8,369 nt of DNA, taken from NCBI GenBank assembly GCA_900322105.1, contig ONYV01000037.1, forward strand, positions 1 to 8,369, written 5' to 3'. Shown here piece after piece: positions 5,503 to 8,369 of the stretch; position 1 is the stretch's first letter, and every line of letters starts with the position of its first letter. The position numbers and the translations under genes are program-made. Source of the DNA: an uncultured Eubacteriales bacterium. Its GTDB lineage: Bacteria; Bacillota; Clostridia; Oscillospirales; Acutalibacteraceae. Below the pieces are notes generated by a model that saw nothing but the letters and a program-made list of their open reading frames with translations, was not told the DNA's origin and made no database searches.

Positions 5503-6453
5503 TCAGCGCCGACAGACCGTTCCGTCAGGAATGTCTGCGTTTTCGATCAGAACGGCAGGACCGATCTCACAGCCTGCGCCGATCGTTGTGTTGCCCCGAA
5601 TGACGGAAGAGGGCAGAATGACCGTTCCCTTGCCGATGGAAACATCTGCGCCGATGATCACGCCGTCAGGACAGGGAATGATGACGCCGCACTCCATCAT
5701 CGCTTTCATGACCTTTTGCCTTGCAATCTCGTTCAGCTCCTGTAATTGGAAACAGTCGTTTGCGCCAAGAACGGAATCGGCGCTCTCCGCCTGACAGACA
5801 CCGACTGTTTTTCCTTTTTCTTTCAGGATGGTGATGGTGTCTGTGAGGTAATACTCGCCGGTGAGCGGACTTTTTTGCAGAGCGCTGACTGCTTCGATCA
5901 AAGCGTCTGTTTTGAAACAGTAAACGCCCGAATTGACTTCTTTGATCCTGCGTATCTCGTCGGTTGCTTCCTTTTCTTCGACAATGCCGCTGAGGGAATC
6001 GGACTGTGAATCACGCAGAATCCTGCCGTAGCCGAAAGGATCGCTCACTTCGGCGGACACGACCGTACAGGCGTTGTCATATTGATCGCTGAGTACGCTT
6101 TGAAGGGTGTCGGCGGATACAAAAGGCGCATCGCCGTTGAGGATCACGGTTTTGCTGTCGGTATGCTGTTTCAGAAACGGAAGGGCTGTCATGACGGCAT
6201 GACCTGTGCCAAGCCGTTCGGACTGAAAGACGGTCTCTGTCGGAACGCTCAGGGAGCGCAGATACTCTTCCACATATTCTCGTTTGCTGCCTGTGACAAC
6301 ACAGATATGTTCGATGCCGGCAGAACGCACGGTGTCGATCACCCATCCCAGCATCGGCTTGAAAAGCACCTCGGACAGCACCTTCGGTTTGTCGGACTTC
6401 ATTCTTTTTCCTTCGCCGCCTGCTAAGATCACGGCGCAAGCATTTTGCTGCAT
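5503..6453 (-). CDS. glmU: Short GlmU-like UDP-GlcNAc pyrophosphorylase without acetyltransferase half
   Basis: A 316-residue protein; full GlmU is about 455. The uridyltransferase domain (about 1-230) is complete by motif: LAGGEGKRM...KPKVL (10-26, with Lys in place of the usual Thr of GxGTRM), GTGHAV (82-87), NGDAPFV (106-112), GYGRILRD (141-148), IVEEKEAT (157-164), EVNSGVY (172-178), GEYYLTD (199-205) and the AND...QLQELNEIAR linker. It should make UDP-GlcNAc from UTP and GlcNAc-1-phosphate for peptidoglycan precursors. The left-handed beta-helix (about 262-316) stops after roughly three turns, so the region that acetylates glucosamine-1-phosphate is absent. The stop is clean, and the frame beyond it shows no continuing hexapeptide repeats. 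GGAGGT (complement of 6461-6466) lies 7 bases before the ATG. No convincing promoter was found; an IS607 element ends shortly upstream. A different sugar-1-phosphate substrate cannot be excluded. Confidence 0.9.
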   Translation of the reverse strand: MQQNACAVILAGGEGKRMKSDKPKVLSEVLFKPMLGWVIDTVRSAGIEHICVVTGSKREYVEEYLRSLSVPTETVFQSERLGTGHAVMTALPFLKQHTDSKTVILNGDAPFVSADTLQSVLSDQYDNACTVVSAEVSDPFGYGRILRDSQSDSLSGIVEEKEATDEIRRIKEVNSGVYCFKTDALIEAVSALQKSPLTGEYYLTDTITILKEKGKTVGVCQAESADSVLGANDCFQLQELNEIARQKVMKAMMECGVIIPCPDGVIIGADVSIGKGTVILPSSVIRGNTTIGAGCEIGPAVLIENADIPDGTVCRR

Positions 6454-6539
6454 AAAAATAACCTCCCATGAACGGTGTATTTGTAATATGGATATGAGAA
6501 AAGCGCCCGATCATTCTGTGAGCGCAGGAATATTATGTT

Positions 6540-6760
6540 ATGAAATACATTAAAAATATAAAAATATATTCAAATTTTTATAAAAAATGTTTTTCTTTGT
6601 TGTTCAATGCAGTTTAAGCCACATTTACTACAAATGGGTGTAACACACACCCTCTATCCCATTTGATTGGGACTACTTTCTTTAGAATTTGATATGCACC
6701 ATTCAAATCGGCATTGATTTTTATTCCTTTATTCGACACAAACAAACCTCTGTGTATTCT
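6540..6760 (-). ncRNA. Candidate omega-RNA (guide RNA scaffold) of TnpB
   Basis: TnpB nucleases of IS200/IS605 and IS607 elements use an RNA made from the tnpB 3' end and the adjoining element end, with the guide taken from flanking DNA. Here the tnpB 3' part contains a hairpin with a 6-bp stem (GGGTGT at 6636-6641 and ACACCC at 6647-6652, 5-base loop), followed by the 3' flank. The limits given are approximate and inferred from family behaviour, not read from a conserved structure. Confidence 0.3.
6547..6590. repeat. AT-only imperfect inverted repeat near the IS607 end
   Basis: TATAAAAA (6557-6564) and TTTTTATA (6575-6582) form an 8-bp inverted repeat, extended outward by ACATT (6547-6551) and AATGT (6586-6590). 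On the - strand it is followed by a T run, so it might act as a weak terminator after tnpB or be part of the element end. Low complexity means chance is a real alternative. Confidence 0.4.
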
Positions 6761-7840
6761 TCTTGCTTTGTTGTAATTCTCTTTTACAGGTGCTTCTCCA
6801 TCGATGAAACTTGTACCGCTTGTATAGCTTTCTTCGGTTAATATAACTGCTATACCTTTTTCTTCTGCTTTGTACTGTATCATTTCAATTAACCTTGCAA
6901 AAGGTATTTGAACAAAGTTTTGGTTTTCTTTTTTGGAAAGTTTACTGTTTTGTTTCCACTCTTTATTTTTGCCTATGACGATTGTATGAATATCGTTTTT
7001 TACACAGTAATTGATAATGTATCGGCTTGCTTTGTGCAAATAATCATCAATTTTACTATTTCTCTTTTCAGTCAGCCTATCCATTTGTTTTGAATAATCA
7101 ACTTTATTCATTCTTTTAGTAACTTCTCTGTAATAACTGATTTGCTTATTGTAATACTGATTGATAGACTTTAAGGGTTTTCCGTTTATCATAAACGCTT
7201 TATTGCCTGTATTATTACAAACCGTTGCTAAATTGTTTACCCCTATATCTATTCCGATATAACGCTGATTATCTGATTTTAATTCGGGTACATCAATGTT
7301 ATACACTACTTCTGCAACGATCCTATTTCTATGCGGTATCAATCTGACTTGCTGAAAAGATACAAAATTTTCTTTATCCGTAAATTTTGGCTTGACTGTA
7401 AAGCCTTGAAACACTTTCGGAAAGTGTATTTTGCCGTCTTTCATTTTACAGTTCTGATTTGTTAAAATCAAAATATAATGGCTGTTCTTTTTAAGATATT
7501 TGGGTAATTTAGGTCTGCCTGTGTATTTTTCCTTATGTTTACTCCAATCCTTTATGCTTACCATAAACGCTTTCCAACTCTTATCAAGAAGTCTTAAAAT
7601 CTGCTGTGCTGATTGTGCTGTAGGCATATTCTGATAATCGGGATATTCTGCATCTGCTTTCAATAGTTTATCTAAATCACCGTATTTTAGCAGTTTTTTG
7701 TTTTGCATAAATTCCTGACGGACAAGATAATTTGCGTGATTATACAGATTTTTGGATAGTTTGCAAAAAGACAGTATCAGAGAAAAGTAATTATCTGACG
7801 ATTTTATAATATGTTTTTCAGTTCTCGTTTTGTTCGTCAT
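6614..7840 (-). CDS. tnpB: TnpB, RNA-guided RuvC nuclease of IS607 element
   Basis: A 408-residue TnpB. In this family the protein cuts DNA next to a short target motif under guidance of an element-derived RNA and helps keep the element in place; transposition is done by TnpA. The N-terminal part (about 1-190) holds the helical and beta-barrel recognition regions, including GRPKLPKY (108-115). The RuvC-like site is complete by motif: Asp198 in IGIDIG, Glu337 in TEESYTS, and Asp378 in NADLNGAYQIL. Between the last two, the usual CxxC...CxxC zinc ribbon is absent. That region instead reads SFIDGEAPVKENYN...RIHRGLF, which I recognise as a known zinc-less TnpB variant. AAAGGAG (complement of 7851-7857) lies 10 bases before the ATG, and the start overlaps the tnpA end by 23 bases, implying coupled translation. 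It ends near its normal GCVLHPFVVN terminus, so the gene looks intact. Confidence 0.94.
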   Translation of the reverse strand: MTNKTRTEKHIIKSSDNYFSLILSFCKLSKNLYNHANYLVRQEFMQNKKLLKYGDLDKLLKADAEYPDYQNMPTAQSAQQILRLLDKSWKAFMVSIKDWSKHKEKYTGRPKLPKYLKKNSHYILILTNQNCKMKDGKIHFPKVFQGFTVKPKFTDKENFVSFQQVRLIPHRNRIVAEVVYNIDVPELKSDNQRYIGIDIGVNNLATVCNNTGNKAFMINGKPLKSINQYYNKQISYYREVTKRMNKVDYSKQMDRLTEKRNSKIDDYLHKASRYIINYCVKNDIHTIVIGKNKEWKQNSKLSKKENQNFVQIPFARLIEMIQYKAEEKGIAVILTEESYTSGTSFIDGEAPVKENYNKARRIHRGLFVSNKGIKINADLNGAYQILKKVVPIKWDRGCVLHPFVVNVA

Positions 7841-8369
7841 CTGATAATATCTCCTTTATCCTTTGTACTTTTCTTCTGCTGTATAATTTCATTGAATAGC
7901 AATGCAAAAGACTTACGATTTCCTCAAAAATTTCTTGACTGTCAAGTTTTTCCGAACCGACTTCACTCATAACAACAATTTCACAATTATATTTTTTAAA
8001 TAAGTGATAGAACAAATCAAAACCAACTCTTGAAAGTCTATCCTTGTAAGTGATTACAACCCGTTCTACTTTATTCTCTGTTATGTCATCTAACATCTCA
8101 AAAAATTCTTTGCGTTTTTCAAAACTTATTCCGCTAACATATCCATTCATAAAGCAAAACTGTTTTAACAATTCAATTTGGTTGTCAAGGTCTGGCTTTT
8201 GTTTTGATGTAGATACTCTTGCGTAAATATATGTTTTACGTTTCAAGTCCTTATTTAGAAAAGCATATACGCTGTCTGTATCATAATCATATCGTCCATT
8301 AGGCAACAGTTTCGTTTTTATAATTCCCTCTTTTACATATTTAGTAAGTGTTTGTCTTGATATTTTTAG
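7818..8369 (-). CDS. tnpA: TnpA serine recombinase of IS607 element (5' partial)
   Basis: IS607 TnpA is a small serine recombinase that excises and integrates the element through a circular intermediate. The open frame continues from a TTG at 8306 to the window edge: the 21 codons before that TTG add KISRQTLTKYVKEGIIKTKL, a MerR-type helix-turn-helix followed by NGRYDYD. This is the family's N-terminal DNA-binding domain, so the true start lies outside. Visible length is 183 residues, with perhaps 15-20 missing. The resolvase domain shows YIYARVSTSKQKPDLDNQ with the catalytic Ser in ARVS (visible residue 53), then YKDRLSRVGFDL, both standard serine-recombinase motifs. The C-terminal end is Lys/Arg-rich and overlaps the tnpB start. 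No internal stop or frameshift is visible. Confidence 0.93.
   Translation of the reverse strand, partial: LKISRQTLTKYVKEGIIKTKLLPNGRYDYDTDSVYAFLNKDLKRKTYIYARVSTSKQKPDLDNQIELLKQFCFMNGYVSGISFEKRKEFFEMLDDITENKVERVVITYKDRLSRVGFDLFYHLFKKYNCEIVVMSEVGSEKLDSQEIFEEIVSLLHCYSMKLYSRRKVQRIKEILSDDEQNEN

Larger units (their letters stand above)
6527..8369 (-). mobile_element. IS607-family insertion sequence, partial (5' part beyond window)
   Basis: The serine recombinase gene tnpA overlapping tnpB is the hallmark of IS607. The segment is visibly more AT-rich than the genes to its left, as expected for an acquired element. The tnpA end runs off the window, so only one terminus can be inside. IS607 elements use a GG dinucleotide core at the crossover; a GG at 6527-6528 lies 86 bases past the tnpB stop and is offered as a candidate boundary only. 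No terminal inverted repeats or target duplication are expected for this family. Confidence 0.85.

Noticed and set aside
6077..6514. Second - strand frame overlapping the glmU-like start
   Set aside because: Low-complexity Arg-rich translation in a shifted frame of the glmU-like gene.
8304..8306. TTG as the start of tnpA
   Set aside because: The frame stays open to the window edge and encodes the expected helix-turn-helix, so the gene is simply cut by the edge.
1..8369. CRISPR arrays, tRNA or rRNA genes, defence or toxin-antitoxin genes
   Set aside because: No regularly spaced repeats, cloverleaf pattern or recognisable defence-gene motifs were found on either strand; the only RNA-guided component is the IS607 TnpB.

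Overview
The window looks like a chromosome segment of a Gram-positive Clostridia bacterium, probably a Ruminococcus-like member of the Oscillospiraceae. This rests on the class B sortase, strong AGGAGG-type ribosome binding sites, a MutS-like ATPase of a type I associate with Clostridia, and intrinsic terminators with clean U-tracts. The assignment is inference; there is no rRNA or other taxonomic marker. No tRNA, rRNA or CRISPR array was seen.

Left part (1-2126, + strand): a class B sortase domain with an unusual C-terminal helical extension. Its membrane-anchor end is missing: an in-frame TAA sits directly before the first ATG. It is followed by a tail-anchored membrane protein whose soluble part resembles a degenerate MoaB/CinA-type (molybdopterin-binding) fold. 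A strong bidirectional terminator closes this block. A small lipoprotein gene on the - strand (2204-2626) runs toward the same terminator.

Middle (2640-4770): two promoters point away from each other, the lipoprotein promoter on - and a near-consensus promoter on + for a MutS-like ATPase gene (2926-4542). Between them lies an 11-bp stem-loop of unknown role. The MutS-like protein has no mismatch-recognition domain and carries Asn-Glu where Asp-Glu is usual in Walker B. It converges on thrH, and each of the two genes has its own terminator.

Right-middle (4795-6453, - strand): a short GlmU-like uridyltransferase gene, then thrH (phosphoserine phosphatase/homoserine phosphotransferase). Between them, one sequence can act as the glmU terminator while its loop holds the extended -10 promoter of thrH.

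Right end (about 6527 to beyond 8369, - strand): an AT-rich IS607-family insertion sequence with a serine-recombinase tnpA (cut off by the window edge) overlapping tnpB, an RNA-guided-nuclease-type gene. A plausible omega-RNA region lies at the tnpB 3' end. The element sits just upstream of glmU in the same orientation.

Most of this is ordinary chromosome plus one insertion sequence. The least familiar material is the sortase C-terminal repeats with the adjacent tail-anchored MoaB/CinA-like protein, and the NE-type MutS-like ATPase. I do not see a clear-cut new multi-gene system.
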